The position numbers and the translations under genes are program-made. From Amoebidium appalachense (taxonomy: Eukaryota > Ichthyosporea): a stretch of 64,000 nt of DNA. This document shows positions 62,469 through 64,000 of the stretch, in pieces (position 1 is the first letter of the stretch; every line of letters starts with the position of its first letter). The notes under the pieces were generated by a model, which was given only the letters and a program-made list of their open reading frames with translations, ran no database searches and had not been told where the DNA came from. Where the stretch lies: the NCBI GenBank assembly GCA_963693365.1, contig CAVNZM010000015.1, positions 3,162,001 through 3,226,000 on the forward strand, written 5' to 3'.

Positions 62469-63507
62469 GGGGGGGGGGGGAGGAGGGGGGGTTGTTTGTT
62501 TGTTTGCTTGTTTTTTGTTTTCTTCCATCTCATTTCGTTTATTGGTTTCTTTTTTTTTTTTTTTTCTCCATGCAGAGGGAGAGGGCCAAAGCACGTGAGG
62601 AGGATGAGAAAGTAGTCAAAGACCGCATTGAATTCTTGTGCCCCCGTACCCGTGTGGGCCTGATCATCGGCAGGGGGGGGGAGAAGATTAGAGAACTGCA
62701 GGAAAAGAGCGGCGCTAAAATCCAGGTGGGGTTTGTGTTTGGCCCTCTCAGTCGATTTCTTTTTTTATTATTTTTTTTATATTTTTTTTAACCCTTTTCT
62801 TTCTCCCAACGGCACCATATGCATTATATGCACTATATGCCTGTTTGTGTCTTTCAGGCTTTCCCCTCCCCCTGTCTGTATCCATATCTCTTCCTGTCCT
62901 TTCTGTCCCCTTCTCTCTCTCTCTCTCTCTTTCTCCCTCTCTGTGTGTGTATGTGTCTCAAATCCCCTCTCTCGCCTCTCCCGCGCTTACCTTGCTCACT
63001 TTCTCTCACTTCCGCCCTCTCTCAGTCACCCGGCTCTTCTCTCTTGATAGTTTCCTTTTTCTCCCCAACGAAACCACACATGTGGTCCCACCTCCCATCC
63101 TAAAACGGCCTCTTTTTTCAACTAACACCGAGCACCCTTCCGTTTCTGCTTGCGCAACAACGCCACATTCACTTGTCCTTTTTGTAAATTTACCGAAAGT
63201 CCCGCAAATTTTTCAGGTGGTGCAAGATGGGATCCCCCCCTATGCCGAGGGCAAGCCCGTGCTTCTGACGGGTACCCGTGAGTCTGTGGAGACTGCGCGC
63301 AACATGATCCGAGATGTGATTGGTGACGGCTTCATCCTGCCCTCCAACTACAGCCTGACCGTGTTCAACAACCCCGATGGAACGAGTATGTGTTTGAATG
63401 TGTGGGTGGGTGTTTTGGCGGCGTGGTATTTGGTATTTGGTTCGGGTGTTTTTTTTGTTTGTTTCTTGTTTCTTGTTTTTTTTTTTTTTCCCTTCTTGAA
63501 GAGGAAG

Positions 63508-63558
<51 letters not shown>

Positions 63559-63783
63559 CGCACGCGCTTGATGGTGGTGGTGGTGGCCGGGGGGGGGGGG
63601 GGGGGGGTTTGAGAAGTGGTCGGGGATGATGGTGGGGTGTTTTTCTTTTTGATGCTTAACTATGGGGGGGGGGGGGGGGGGGGGGGGGGAAGTCAGCAAG
63701 ACTTCGAACACCAAATTGCCCTTCTGGTTAGTACCTTGATTTTCTCTCTATTTAAATTTTGGTGGTGGTGGTGGTTGTTGTTG

Positions 63784-63824
<41 letters not shown>

Positions 63825-64000
63825 GTGGGGAGGGGGCGGGGGGGGGGGGGGGATGGAGTGGGGGATTTCTGTGCAGACTATTTTCTAACAAGTGCGAGGT
63901 TGCAGTCGACATGGAGGTGCCAGCCGGCACTGTGGGGATGATTGTGGGCCGCAGCGGTGACACCATCAAGAACATTCAGAACGAGTCGGGGGCAAAGGTC
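58832..64000 (+). CDS. FUBP/KSRP-like triple-KH nucleic-acid-binding protein (3' end off window)
   Basis: Single-strand DNA/RNA-binding protein of the FUBP type, which acts in transcription and mRNA decay. Nine exons in consistent phase: 58832-58855, 59575-59689, 60303-60399, 60959-61023, 61386-61466, 61819-61913, 62576-62725, 63217-63385, 63906-64000. They give 297 residues before the window ends. Residues 1-90 are acidic (Glu/Ala/Gln-rich) with a PPAKRQ basic patch that may be a nuclear signal. KH1 (about 92-159) has the GxxG loop GSKG at 106-109. KH2 (about 176-250) has GRGG at 191-194. KH3 begins near 255 and has GRSG at 280-283. The start is a short exon (MSDELDNM) with a clear GTAAGC donor. 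The exon 2 acceptor is ambiguous among consecutive CAG triplets, without effect on frame. FUBP proteins usually have four KH domains, so more sequence is expected downstream. Confidence 0.92.
60539..60576 (+). repeat. Poly(G) run in a KH-gene intron
   Basis: Follows a TG array in the intron between exons 3 and 4. Similar G runs occur in most later introns of this gene (about 60812-60829, 61075-61096, 61961-61994, 63588-63607, 63665-63689). Confidence 0.93.

Overview
The window is nuclear DNA of a eukaryote, most likely a unicellular one. Its genes are split by GT-AG introns, and the introns are packed with homopolymer G/C runs, (CA/TG)n arrays and short dispersed repeats. The lineage cannot be fixed from sequence alone. 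A FUBP-like KH protein, a MARK-like kinase and a discoidin domain would suit a holozoan protist, but each is found more widely. Most long open frames here are translations of (CA)n, (TG)n or poly-G/C and are not genes. The real coding sequence is mostly exons of 56-500 bp that I assembled by hand from splice sites, reading phase and family similarity.

Layout. 1.17-1.68 kb (+): fragment of a discoidin (F5/8 type C) domain with a frame break. 2.8-3.6 kb: a 41-bp tandem repeat, then a ~160-bp inverted repeat. 5.0-12.5 kb (-): complete eight-exon IMP4 gene (U3 snoRNP, rRNA processing). 15.8-17.9 kb (-): reverse transcriptase of a Penelope-like or related element, broken by one in-frame stop, with a copy of a SINE-like repeat (family A) on each side. 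21.9-26.9 kb (+): three-exon MARK/AMPK-related kinase of 796 aa. 29.3-31.0 kb (-): single-exon GRAM/PH-like protein rich in RRxS motifs, convergent with the kinase. 31.0-35.7 kb: a block almost free of simple repeats, without a recognised gene. 37.1-56.7 kb (-): 21 coding exons that join in one frame into a ~1,187-residue protein with PPR repeats at the N-terminus and a complete DEDDy 3'-5' exonuclease at the C-terminus. 58.8-64.0 kb (+): nine exons of a FUBP/KSRP-like triple-KH protein that runs off the window, divergent from the PPR-exonuclease.

Repeats. At least 15 copies of family A (about 95-290 bp) and several of family B lie in introns and spacers, all in one orientation. Read on the minus strand they share a short core, have a fixed 3' end followed by poly(C), and are truncated at variable 5' points, as expected of retroposed SINE-like elements. 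One family A copy starts 47 bp past the reverse transcriptase stop codon, which suggests the two share a 3' end.

Most interesting: the PPR-exonuclease fusion (a candidate organellar RNA-processing nuclease that would carry its own RNA-recognition domain), and the reverse transcriptase paired with a poly(C)-tailed SINE-like family. No gene cluster with a shared function is evident. Three of the genes (IMP4, PPR-exonuclease, KH protein) are predicted to act on RNA.
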